Source: Paeniglutamicibacter psychrophenolicus
GTDB lineage: Bacteria > Actinomycetota > Actinomycetes > Actinomycetales > Micrococcaceae
Assembly (NCBI RefSeq): GCF_030812255.1
Contig: NZ_JAUSSH010000006.1
Location: 124,001-188,000 of the forward strand
Direction: 5' to 3'
DNA: 64,000 nt
Positions within the stretch are counted from its first letter, which is position 1, and the number at the start of each line of letters is the position of its first letter. Of this stretch, positions 1 through 7,938 are shown one piece after another. Made by a program: the position numbers and the translations under genes. The notes beneath the pieces were generated by a model. That model searched no databases. It saw nothing but the letters and a program-made list of their open reading frames with translations, and was not told where the DNA came from.

Positions 1-2
1 CC

Positions 3-2114
3 GACAAGCTCGGTGATGGTGCGGTCTCGCTGCACGCCGGCACCTCAAAGCTCTCCCTCGGCGCGTGGGATGCCGCGGCCGGCGCCTCCAAGCTGGGCAA
101 CGGGGCCGGCGACCTGGCAACCGGTGTGGACAAGCTTGCCGCGGGAACCGCTTCACTCGATGCCGCGGCGGGCAAGCTCGATGCCGGGGCCGGCAAGCTG
201 GCCACAGGTGCACGGGATGCCCACACAGGTGCAGGTGCACTGAGTGCGGGCTCGACCAAGCTCGCCACCGGCACCGAATCGCTGGCCACGGGCACAGCGA
301 TCCTGGACTCCGGGGCACAGTCGCTCAAGGCCGGAACCCTCGACCTGTCCGCGGGAATGGCGAAGCTGGGCCTGGGAACGGGCCAGGCCAACGCGGGAGC
401 CCAGGACCTGTCCGCCGGCGCTCAGCAGCTCTCCGCCGGTGCCGATGCAACCCGGGACGGGGCCCAGAAGCTTGCCGCAGGAACCCAGGCGGCAAACGCG
501 GGTGCCCAAAAACTCGCGGAAGGAACCTCGAGCGCCGCGGCCGGATCGGACGCCCTGGCCGCCGGAAGCGGCAAACTGCTTGGCGGCGTCGAAGAACTCG
601 CCGCCAAGGCTCCCGCCCTGCTCGAAGGCGTGGCAGGCCTGAAGGACGGCTCAGGCCAGCTTGCCTCCGGCAGCACCAAGCTGGCCGCAGGCACCAAGGC
701 GCTGGCCGCCGCCGCACCGCAATTGCGCGGCGGGATCGTCGCGGCGCAACAAGGTTCCTCCGGCGTCGAGGACGGTGCCAAGAACCTGTCCGACGGGCTG
801 GCCACGGCCGTTGCAAAGACCGCAGAACTGGCCGCCGGAACCGAGCGTCTCTCCGGCGGTCTCGCGGACCTGGCGGCATTCATGAAGGAAAACCCGGCGG
901 TGCCGGCGGGCCTGTTGCTGGATAAGGTCAACGCCCTGAGTTCGGGTTCCCAGGACCTCAACGGCGGGCTGAAGAAGCTGCACTCCGGCACCACCAGCCT
1001 GTCCGCCGGTGCCCGGGAACTTGCCGCCGGAAGCAAGCAACTTGCGCAGGGCATGGACGCCCTGAAAGCGGGAACCAAGGAACTTCCCCAGCAGACCGGC
1101 GCGCTGGATGACGGTGCACAGGCACTGAAGTCCGGTGCCGCGCAGCTCGATGGAGGACTGGGAAAACTCAGTGACGGTTCCAAGGCCCTGGGCGAAGGCA
1201 TCGGCGCGCTGAAGGCCGGGGCCACCGATCTGGATGCCGGCGCCAAGAACCTCAACGCGGGACTCGGACAACTCGACGCCGGGTTCAACGATTCTTCCAA
1301 GGGCCTGCTGGCAGGCCTGGGCTCGCTGGGCAACGGAGCCTCGCAGCTGGCCGAGGGCACCGATGCCTTGGCCGCCGGAACCACCAAGCTCAACACCGGG
1401 GCCGGTTCCCTGGCGCGGGGAACTGCATCATTGGAAGAAGGGGCCGGCAAGCTCGGCACCGGCGCCGATGCCCTGGCCCAGGGCGGAAGCAAGCTCGCGG
1501 CCGGAACCTCGGCCCTTGATTCCGGGGCCCTCAAGCTCAACACCGGGGCCAAGGACCTGGCAGCTGGCGGCAAGAAGCTTGCGGCCGGAACGGACCAGCT
1601 GGCAGCCGGAACAGGCGAGCTCAAGGCCGGAACCTCCAAACTGGCGGCCAATACCCCTGCCCTGGCCCAGGGCGCCGACTCGGCTGCAGCAGGTGCAGCC
1701 AAGGTCAAGAACGGTGCCGGAAACCTGGCTGCAGGCAACGCGAAACTCGCCCGCGGCGCCGAAGACCTCGACGCCGGTGCGGCGAAGCTCGCGGGCGGCA
1801 CCGAAACACTGGCGTTGGGCCTCGAGGCCCTGCGCAAGGGCACCTCGGACCTGTCCACCGGAGCCACCAAGCTCGACGACGGTGCGGCGAAGCTGGCCGA
1901 TGGCAACTCCCAGCTCGCCACCGGCCTGTCCACTCTCTCGGAGGGTTCCACGCAACTTGCCAGCGGAACCTCGCGGTTGGAGGCCAGCACGCAGGCGGTC
2001 TCGGCAGCCAAGATCAGCAGCGGTCCCAGTGCGCTGCTGCTGCTCATCCCGCTGGCGTTGTTGCTGATCCCGGTGCTGGTCATGGTCCGCAACCGCCGGT
2101 ACCTGCGCGGCTAG
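3..2114 (+). CDS. C-terminal part of a very long heptad-repeat membrane protein (YhgE/Pip-like)
   Basis: The frame is already open at the left edge, so the N-terminus lies outside the window; about 703 residues are visible. Almost all of it is an uninterrupted seven-residue repeat of the X-X-X-Leu-X-X-Gly type, with units such as KLAAGTK, DLSAGAQ and ELAAGTE, repeated roughly 80 or more times. It ends in one hydrophobic segment (ALLLLIPLALLLIPVLVMV) and a basic tail (RNRRYLRG), so the repeat region should be held on the outer face of the membrane. Such heptads are known from YhgE/Pip (phage infection protein) relatives, which have membrane segments at both ends. The regular Ala/Gly/Leu pattern suggests a long helical rod. 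Function unknown. A hairpin follows the stop codon. Confidence 0.85.
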   Translation, partial: DKLGDGAVSLHAGTSKLSLGAWDAAAGASKLGNGAGDLATGVDKLAAGTASLDAAAGKLDAGAGKLATGARDAHTGAGALSAGSTKLATGTESLATGTAILDSGAQSLKAGTLDLSAGMAKLGLGTGQANAGAQDLSAGAQQLSAGADATRDGAQKLAAGTQAANAGAQKLAEGTSSAAAGSDALAAGSGKLLGGVEELAAKAPALLEGVAGLKDGSGQLASGSTKLAAGTKALAAAAPQLRGGIVAAQQGSSGVEDGAKNLSDGLATAVAKTAELAAGTERLSGGLADLAAFMKENPAVPAGLLLDKVNALSSGSQDLNGGLKKLHSGTTSLSAGARELAAGSKQLAQGMDALKAGTKELPQQTGALDDGAQALKSGAAQLDGGLGKLSDGSKALGEGIGALKAGATDLDAGAKNLNAGLGQLDAGFNDSSKGLLAGLGSLGNGASQLAEGTDALAAGTTKLNTGAGSLARGTASLEEGAGKLGTGADALAQGGSKLAAGTSALDSGALKLNTGAKDLAAGGKKLAAGTDQLAAGTGELKAGTSKLAANTPALAQGADSAAAGAAKVKNGAGNLAAGNAKLARGAEDLDAGAAKLAGGTETLALGLEALRKGTSDLSTGATKLDDGAAKLADGNSQLATGLSTLSEGSTQLASGTSRLEASTQAVSAAKISSGPSALLLLIPLALLLIPVLVMVRNRRYLRG

Positions 2115-2153
2115 GACGCGGTTCCCATCGCACCCATGCGATGAAAGCAGGAG

Positions 2154-2190
2154 CAGGTGGCGTGGCCCCGGTTTGGGGCCGCGCCACCTG
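2154..2190 (+). terminator. Hairpin terminator after the heptad-repeat gene
   Basis: A 16-bp stem (2154-2169 with 2175-2190, one G-U pair) closes a 5-nt loop about 40 bp after the stop codon. Only a short T run follows. It probably ends the upstream transcript. Confidence 0.6.
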
Positions 2191-2295
2191 TGCTTTCCCC
2201 GTTGCTGCCATTCGTACCAACAACCGCGAACGAGGAAACCTCGGAAAACGTGCATCGCAGGGAATGCAAGGCACCCCCGTGTTGCTGTACCTGGC

Positions 2296-2778
2296 ATGAA
2301 CATCAACACCATTCCCATCGCAAAAATGGATGGAACAATGACAACCCTCGACGACTACGCCGCTCAGGTCGTCCTCCTGGTCAATGTCGCCTCACGCTGC
2401 GGGCTCACCCCGCAGTACGCGCAGCTTGAACAGCTTCAACGCACCTACGGGAACCGCGGTTTCACCGTGCTCGGATTCCCCAGCAACCAGTTCCTGCAGG
2501 AACTGTCCAGCAATGAGGCGATCGCGGAATTCTGTTCGAGCACCTACGGCGTCACCTTCCCGGTCTTCGACCGCATTCGGGTCAACGGCAAGCATGAACA
2601 CCCGCTGTACACCGAGCTGAAGAAGACAAAGGATGCTTCAGGGAAGGCCGGGCGCATCACGTGGAACTTCGAGAAGTTCCTGCTGATGCCCTCGGGCGAA
2701 ATCCGGCGATTCCGCCCGCAGACCGTGCCCGATGACCCCGAAATCATTCGCGCAATCGAAGCCAATCTCCCGGGCTAG
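2296..2778 (+). CDS. Glutathione peroxidase family protein
   Basis: 160 residues, the usual length for bacterial GPx, a thiol peroxidase that reduces hydroperoxides, normally in the cytoplasm. The peroxidatic site NVASRCGLT puts Cys35 where animal enzymes carry selenocysteine. Gln65 in FPSNQF and Trp123-Asn124 in TWNFEKF complete the catalytic set. Cys80 in FCSSTYGVTFP fits the resolving cysteine of thioredoxin-linked GPx, while the other common cysteine of the FPCNQF motif is Ser63 here. The ATG at 2296 is chosen because homology begins there; the frame is open further upstream without GPx-like sequence, and no strong ribosome site is visible. Actinobacteria generally lack glutathione, so thioredoxin or mycothiol is the likelier reductant (inference). 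Confidence 0.9.
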   Translation: MNINTIPIAKMDGTMTTLDDYAAQVVLLVNVASRCGLTPQYAQLEQLQRTYGNRGFTVLGFPSNQFLQELSSNEAIAEFCSSTYGVTFPVFDRIRVNGKHEHPLYTELKKTKDASGKAGRITWNFEKFLLMPSGEIRRFRPQTVPDDPEIIRAIEANLPG

Positions 2779-2908
2779 CGACGCGGTCCCCCACGCAGAC
2801 CGGTTCGAGCGGTGTTCCGTTCCGGTGCCCGTCACCGTTCTAGGTGTTCGGGCCCCGCAGGCACTAGCGTGTGAGGGGTCGCAAGAATAGTTTGAAGTGA
2901 GGAATTTC

Positions 2909-3892
2909 GTGGGAGCATCAATCCGCATTGGCATTGCCGGTTATGGAAACTTGGGACGCGGGGTGCAGGCAGCGATTGCCAAGAACCCCGACATGGAGTT
3001 GGTTGGCGTCTACACCCGACGCGACCCGGCAGCGTTGTCCCTTCCCGGAGGTGCCACGGCCTTCCATATGGATGAGCTGGCCAAGCACACCGAAGACATC
3101 GACGTGCTGGTCCTGTGCGGCGGTTCGAAGTCCGACCTGCCCGAGCAGGGCCCGGCCTTGGCCGCCATGTTCAACACCGTCGACAGCTTCGACACCCACG
3201 CCAAGATCCCCGAGCACTTCGCCGCCGTCGATGCCCCGGCCACCGCCGCCGGCAAGACCGCGCTGATCTCCGCCGGTTGGGACCCGGGAATGTTCTCCAT
3301 CAACCGCGTCTACGGCGAGGCGCTGCTTCCCGACGGAGAAACCTACACCTTCTGGGGCCGCGGCCTGAGCCAGGGCCACTCCGACGCCATCCGCAGGGTG
3401 CCCGGCGTTGCCGGCGGCGTCCAGTACACGATCCCCAGCACCGAGGCCATCGCCAAGGTACGCGCGGGCGAACGCCCGACCCTGAGTACCCGCGAGAAGC
3501 ACGTGCGCGAGTGCTTCGTGGTGCTCGAGGACGACGCCGACGCCGCGTCGGTCCGCGAGGCCATCGTGACCATGGAGCACTACTTCGACCAGTACGACAC
3601 CACTGTGAACTTCATCGATGCCGCCACCCTGGCCTCGGAGCATTCTTCCATGCCGCACGGCGGCTTTGTCTTCCGCAGCGGCAACACCACTGACGAGCAC
3701 TCCCAGGTCATCGAATATTCGCTGACCCTGCAGTCCAACCCTGAGTTCACCTCCAGCGTGCTGGTGGCCTACGCCCGTGCGGTGCACAAGATGAACCAGG
3801 CCGGCCAGATCGGGGCAAAGACGGTCTTCGACGTCGCGCCCGGCTTGTTGTCTCCCAAGTCCCCGGAGCAACTGCGCGCAGAGCTGCTGTAG
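2909..3892 (+). CDS. ddh: meso-Diaminopimelate D-dehydrogenase
   Basis: 327 residues, close to the corynebacterial enzyme. It catalyses the NADPH-dependent one-step reductive amination of tetrahydrodipicolinate to meso-diaminopimelate, a shortcut in lysine biosynthesis. The N-terminal Rossmann motif IGIAGYGNLGRGV, the family segment SAGWDPGMFS and the stretch WGRGLSQGHSDAIR identify it. The GTG at 2909 is preferred over an in-frame GTG at 2897 because a GTGAGG ribosome site lies 6-7 nt before it and the protein then begins just ahead of the Rossmann strand, as in homologues. It stands alone and ends in a strong terminator, so it is probably monocistronic. The reductive direction is assumed from the family. 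Confidence 0.93.
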   Translation: MGASIRIGIAGYGNLGRGVQAAIAKNPDMELVGVYTRRDPAALSLPGGATAFHMDELAKHTEDIDVLVLCGGSKSDLPEQGPALAAMFNTVDSFDTHAKIPEHFAAVDAPATAAGKTALISAGWDPGMFSINRVYGEALLPDGETYTFWGRGLSQGHSDAIRRVPGVAGGVQYTIPSTEAIAKVRAGERPTLSTREKHVRECFVVLEDDADAASVREAIVTMEHYFDQYDTTVNFIDAATLASEHSSMPHGGFVFRSGNTTDEHSQVIEYSLTLQSNPEFTSSVLVAYARAVHKMNQAGQIGAKTVFDVAPGLLSPKSPEQLRAELL

Positions 3893-3914
3893 TTCGCAGC
3901 AAGACTTTGTTCTT

Positions 3915-3955
3915 CGGGTGGGCGCAGACCGCAGGGTCTGCGCCCACCCGTTTTT
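3915..3955 (+). terminator. Rho-independent terminator of ddh
   Basis: A perfect 16-bp stem (3915-3930 with 3935-3950), a 4-nt loop and a run of five T residues at 3951-3955. This is the clearest terminator in the window. Confidence 0.95.
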
Positions 3956-3969
3956 CACGTCCTACCAGA

Positions 3970-4554
3970 TCACTTCTTGCGTTTGTCCCGCCGCGGTTTG
4001 TGCAACCATGGTCGCAGCAACTGCGTGGTTACCGGCAGGAAGATGTAGGTCATCAGCGGGGTGAGAATACATATATTCAGCAGCACCGCCAGTACCAGCG
4101 GCCAATCCCCCAAGAAGGGCATCAGCAGGAAGTTGGACAGCAGGCTCAGCGGGAAGAACGGCAGGAAGATGCTGACCGCTTGCTTCCAGCGCGGCGGAAC
4201 CACGGTCTCCGTAATGGTGAGGTTCGTGTCCCCGGGCTGTTCGAACCAGCCCTCGATTCCGGTGCGGTGTTCGACCTTGGTGATCTCCACTAGTTCGGCC
4301 GCGCTGTCGATCCACCAGCTACGTTCCTCGGATTCGTCCCACGCCGCCAAGGCCTTGGCGGAGGAGAACCGGTAGAGGACATGCCATTCGTTGGAGTCGG
4401 GAGCGGTGCGGATCCATCCGGATCCAAGGTAGCCGTCCCACTCCCGGGCCAGCACCTGGCCGGCCTGGACCCATGCATTGAAACGACGGTGATGTTCTGG
4501 AAGTACCGTCCGGGTTATCGATACGGTGATTGGGGTTGCTTGTGGCATTCCCAT
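3970..4554 (-). CDS. ABM-domain protein with two C-terminal membrane helices
   Basis: 194 residues. The first 110 or so look like an antibiotic-biosynthesis-monooxygenase (ABM, dimeric alpha+beta barrel) fold: SITRTVLPEHHRRFNAWVQ, then GYLGSGWIRT and EWHVLYRFSS, the usual first strands of the family. The C-terminal part holds two hydrophobic segments (around SIFLPFFPLSLLSNFLLM and LVLAVLLNICILTPLMTYIFL) and a basic tail KPRRDKRKK. This tethered two-domain arrangement is known in bacteria, but no reaction is established for it. ATG at 4554 is used; ATG at 4548 is nearly as good. It is convergent with ddh, and the ddh terminator lies between them. Confidence 0.75.
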   Translation of the reverse strand: MGMPQATPITVSITRTVLPEHHRRFNAWVQAGQVLAREWDGYLGSGWIRTAPDSNEWHVLYRFSSAKALAAWDESEERSWWIDSAAELVEITKVEHRTGIEGWFEQPGDTNLTITETVVPPRWKQAVSIFLPFFPLSLLSNFLLMPFLGDWPLVLAVLLNICILTPLMTYIFLPVTTQLLRPWLHKPRRDKRKK

Positions 4555-4696
4555 AATCTAGTGCCCTCCCGGTTCCCACCACGAATCCGAGGAAAATTTC
4601 AGCGATTCGAAGGCTCGAGCCCATGGATATTCCGGGAGCACATGCGTGTTCCCGGTGATGGCTTCCGCGCTTGGAAGTGGGTGTGGAAGTGGGCGT

Positions 4697-6109
4697 CTAT
4701 AGCCGCTTGGGTGGCCACTGGGGGCCTGATCCATTTATCTGGGCAGGTGCCATCGAGATGTAGGTGTGGCTGCTGGGCGTGGTGATCTCGAAGGCATGCC
4801 GGCCGGCGCCGGAAATCGGGGATTCCGTCCAGCCTGGCGCTTCCTTGGTCATATTGCAGCGTTTGCAGCGCCCCGATGAATTTTCTTCGGTGGTTTTCCC
4901 GTCACGGCTCACCTGGACCACGTGGTCAAGTTCCTGGATTCTGCCGTTGCAAAAGGGGGTCCGGCAATATTGGTCACGGACCTTGATGAATTTCTTGAGC
5001 TGCCCGGTGAAGAGCCGCCCGGTGGATTCCATGGCCACCAATTTCCCGGTCTCCGGGGCCACATATAGGTTCCGAAGCCAGGTGTCCAATGGATTTTCCG
5101 GGCTCCCTGCCAACAGTTCGAGGCCCTTGGCTGCACTGAGGAAACCATGGCCGGGAACCAGCACCGGGTGCTGGGCATCTTCGGTCAGGTTCTCGGCATT
5201 CATCACCAGCAGGAGTTCGACAGGAACACTGTCTCCCGCCTTGGTGCCCGTTACCTTCTCAAATGCGGTGTCAGCGGCCACTTGGGCCCGGGACCGGTCG
5301 TCTTCCGCACTCCTGGGCTTGTCCACAGCGTTGCGTATAGCCTGCAACATCGGCAGGCCCTGCTCCAGGGGCAATCTGCCGCTGAATTTCACGGTGTAGT
5401 CATCAATTTGGTAGCCATCGAAGTAGCGGCGCTTGATGGCAAGATCCTCCAGATCCGCAGCAGCCTTGGGTTCCAGGGCCAGCGCCCAGCAATGGATCCG
5501 GTCCCGCAACATGGCGGTTCCAGCCTCGAAGCAGGATTGCTGCCCGTTCCACAGCAGCGCATCAATCAGCTGCCGGTTTTCGACCCGCAGGTCACGCACG
5601 CCAGAAACCACCACCAGGGCTTGCTCGAACGTGATCAGTCCGGATCGCATGCCCCGGAGGGTGCTGGGCAGATCTTCGGCCAGGAGCCGCGAGTTGTTCA
5701 TGAAGCTGGCCCCGCTGTCCGGGGAAACATGCAAAGCCAGGGCCACTTCACCGCGGGTTCCCCATGCGGGGTTGTCCTTCCGCGTCCCTGTTTCCACGCG
5801 CTTGGCGATCACCGTATCCTCGAAGGCCACCGCTTGCGCTACTTGCTTCGCCCATGTGGCCGCCTTCAGGGCCTCCAAAGCCCCCAAGGACTCAATCGCC
5901 TGGTGAGTTCCCTCGTGCAGCGGGGCAGCGTTCACGGCCGAGGCCACGCAGCGGATCCCGTCAATGCCGGTGCGTGTCACGTGCTCGGCGACCATCGCAT
6001 CCAGGTCAACTCCCGCAAGCACCAGCGCATCATAAGTGGGGGCTTGTCCTGCGGTCGACATCACGTTCCCATGAAGCGGGTTGCTGCTGCTCGATGACTC
6101 CGATGCCAT
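4697..6109 (-). CDS. DUF222 domain and HNH endonuclease-type protein
   Basis: 470 residues. The N-terminal 300 or so residues resemble the DUF222 (13E12-like) domain common in multicopy actinobacterial proteins. The C-terminus carries an HNH nuclease module: CRTPFCNGRIQELDHVVQ, then ENSSGRCKRCNMTKEAPGW, with two Cys pairs able to bind zinc and the Asp-His of the catalytic strand. DNA cleavage is expected from the fold, but the biological role of this family is unknown. Start uncertain: ATG at 6109 lies only 6 nt downstream of a TATAAT at 6116-6121, which would give a leaderless or nearly leaderless message; ATG at 6061 is an alternative. The flanking DNA upstream is AT-rich compared with the rest. 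Confidence 0.85.
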   Translation of the reverse strand: MASESSSSSNPLHGNVMSTAGQAPTYDALVLAGVDLDAMVAEHVTRTGIDGIRCVASAVNAAPLHEGTHQAIESLGALEALKAATWAKQVAQAVAFEDTVIAKRVETGTRKDNPAWGTRGEVALALHVSPDSGASFMNNSRLLAEDLPSTLRGMRSGLITFEQALVVVSGVRDLRVENRQLIDALLWNGQQSCFEAGTAMLRDRIHCWALALEPKAAADLEDLAIKRRYFDGYQIDDYTVKFSGRLPLEQGLPMLQAIRNAVDKPRSAEDDRSRAQVAADTAFEKVTGTKAGDSVPVELLLVMNAENLTEDAQHPVLVPGHGFLSAAKGLELLAGSPENPLDTWLRNLYVAPETGKLVAMESTGRLFTGQLKKFIKVRDQYCRTPFCNGRIQELDHVVQVSRDGKTTEENSSGRCKRCNMTKEAPGWTESPISGAGRHAFEITTPSSHTYISMAPAQINGSGPQWPPKRL

Positions 6110-6238
6110 ACCACAATTATAGAACTAAACGACGACAATTAGAAGCTGTCATGGCAGGTAATAGAATAAAGATTCTAACTGGATGAAACGGCTCCGATCG
6201 TCGGCAAATGCACCCTAAGTCCATGAACGGCCTGCCAG

Positions 6239-6590
6239 CTAAGACTCCAGAAGCTGCACCAAAACCTTCGACGGGACCGCGGTGATGGCCTCGATGTCGC
6301 CGGGTCATGCTCAATTGTTCCGGAGGCATCCGACAGATAGGTGGAACCCCGTTGCGCCCTGCCATCTCGGGGACTTGCCAGGTTCCCGCGAGGCAAATGC
6401 TTCAACGACTTCGGAAACCGGCCGTCCATGGACCGCCCCTGGCACCCAAGCCACCTCGTCGAGGGAAAGGCCTTCGCGACAGCCCCGCTCGCAAGTTGCC
6501 CCAACACGCCCGGCAGGATCACGCACCAACGCCATGGCCGCACGAGGTCGCGCTGCACCGTCACTGCGACCCCGCCCGAGCCTGCTGGCT
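6239..6590 (-). pseudogene. Decayed 3' fragment of an NmrA-like NAD(P)-binding reductase
   Basis: Read on the minus strand, three frames together give a protein similar to residues about 165-287 of the intact gene at 14002-14865: PAGSGGVAVTVQRDLVRP, then VRDPAGRVGATCE, EAFASREPGKSPRWQ, STYLSDASGTIEHDP and DIEAITAVPSKVLVQLLES, ending at a TAG at 6239-6241. The intact copy has PAGDGRVAVVAQHDIART, EAYASREPYKAPRWQ, STYLSIASGAMEQVSG and DIEAITGVPPMTLAQLLET in the same order. At least two frameshifts separate the blocks. The similarity starts right after the stop codon of the PucR-type gene, and no N-terminal half is present, so the fragment was probably cut off by a rearrangement joined at that point. 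Confidence 0.8.
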
Positions 6591-6591
6591 C

Positions 6592-7776
6592 CTACGACCA
6601 ACCCACCACCAATCGTGCCGCCTGGACGGGAATGGTGGGGTCCACTCCGGTTAGTTGGGCGAAGCGTTTGAGTCGGTTCATCAAGGTGTTGCGGTGGCAG
6701 TACAACTGTTCGGCGGCATGTGCAATGCTCCCGGTTTGCAGGTAGGCCTGAACCGCTTCGCCCAATCGACGACGCTCGGTCGCGCCGCAGTGGTCCAGCG
6801 CGCGCTCCACCTCGCCCAGCCCCGGAGCGCCCGCCCGTTCCAGCTCTCGCCGGGCCATGCGGGCCCATCCCCGGGCCCACGTCATTGCGCCTTCTTCCGC
6901 CGGTTCCAGCAGCCTTGCCAACGCGGCGGCCACGGCGGCGGCGTGCGGAACCTGCTCCAACAGGCAGCCCTCCCCTATCAAGCCGCAGGAGAGTCGCCCA
7001 AGGCTCTCGTTGAGCCGCTGGGCCTCCGAGCCGGCACGCTCCTCGAGTGGATAAAAAACCACAAGTGCATCAGCCATGGAATAGGTGAACACCTGGTTGC
7101 TCGCCTGCGCATTGGCCAACGCAAGGCGCAGTGCAGGGATATGGTCCCACGGCGCGACCGCGACCACATATTTGGTGCCGGGGTCCTGGCCGAGTTCCTC
7201 TGCTATCCGGTCCAACGCGGAAGGCGCCAATTTTTTCTCGCTAAAGAGCGTGGCCAGGTAGCCCTGCCTCTTGCTTGCGGCCTCCGCCTGGATCCTGGCC
7301 AGCTCGGCGACATAGGCCCTCTGGGTTTCCCCCGCGTAGCCGTCTACGACCTCCCAGACGCGGGCGGTGTGCTCGACCAGCAATTGTGCGTCCGCGGGCG
7401 CGGCAATGGCGGTGATGGCTTCCCAGATCACCGAGAAGTCCAAGCGGATTGCGGTCATCAGCGCCTCAATGGGCACTCCCGCCCGTGCCCTGGAGACTCC
7501 CACATCCAGCGCGATGGCATCGCGTTCACGCAGGTAGCCCGGTTCGTCGTCATCCGCCTTCATGGCCAGGATCAGGGCCTTGAACGACGCGCTGCCGGTG
7601 CGCCTGATCTCACTGATCGGCAACGGTGATTGGGCGTAGATCGAAATGGTGCCCAGACGAGCAATGAATTCGTCGGTCAGCTTCCCAACGTCCAACCCAT
7701 CCAGCAGGGCGCTCCAGCGCCCTGAATCGCCTGGTTGGCCGTTTTGCTCGCTTTCGGTGCCTTGGTTCAGTGCCAT
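6592..7776 (-). CDS. PucR-type transcriptional regulator (CdaR-like)
   Basis: 394 residues. The C-terminus is the PucR-family helix-turn-helix: AVQAYLQTGSIAHAAEQLY, then CHRNTLMNRLKRFAQLTGVD. The middle resembles the GGDEF-derived CdaR domain, and the N-terminal 180 or so residues are helical and probably sense the inducer. Members control purine, sugar-acid or amino-acid catabolic genes as activators. It is divergent from the transporter gene at 7939 across about 160 bp, so it most likely controls the operon 7939-14005. Its stop codon abuts a pseudogene fragment. ATG at 7776 fits the family length. Confidence 0.88.
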   Translation of the reverse strand: MALNQGTESEQNGQPGDSGRWSALLDGLDVGKLTDEFIARLGTISIYAQSPLPISEIRRTGSASFKALILAMKADDDEPGYLRERDAIALDVGVSRARAGVPIEALMTAIRLDFSVIWEAITAIAAPADAQLLVEHTARVWEVVDGYAGETQRAYVAELARIQAEAASKRQGYLATLFSEKKLAPSALDRIAEELGQDPGTKYVVAVAPWDHIPALRLALANAQASNQVFTYSMADALVVFYPLEERAGSEAQRLNESLGRLSCGLIGEGCLLEQVPHAAAVAAALARLLEPAEEGAMTWARGWARMARRELERAGAPGLGEVERALDHCGATERRRLGEAVQAYLQTGSIAHAAEQLYCHRNTLMNRLKRFAQLTGVDPTIPVQAARLVVGWS

Positions 7777-7938
7777 TCGATCATATTATGTGCTTTTGCA
7801 CCGTTTGTGGCGTGGAACTCGTTGTGAATCGTGCGGCGCATCACGGTGGATCCTTGGCAAGATAAACATCGTCCCCACAAACCGGATGGCTTGCAGCAAC
7901 GCACCGGGCCTCCCCTTGAGATCAGGCAGAAAAATCCC

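Noticed and set aside
422-2092. Long antisense open frame opposite the heptad-repeat gene
   Set aside because: It is a by-product of the repeated high-GC codons; the sense frame alone gives a coherent repeat and a membrane anchor.
4697-6109. HNH protein as a homing endonuclease or part of a defence island
   Set aside because: The DUF222-HNH architecture is a common multicopy actinobacterial family, and no intron, intein or defence gene is adjacent.
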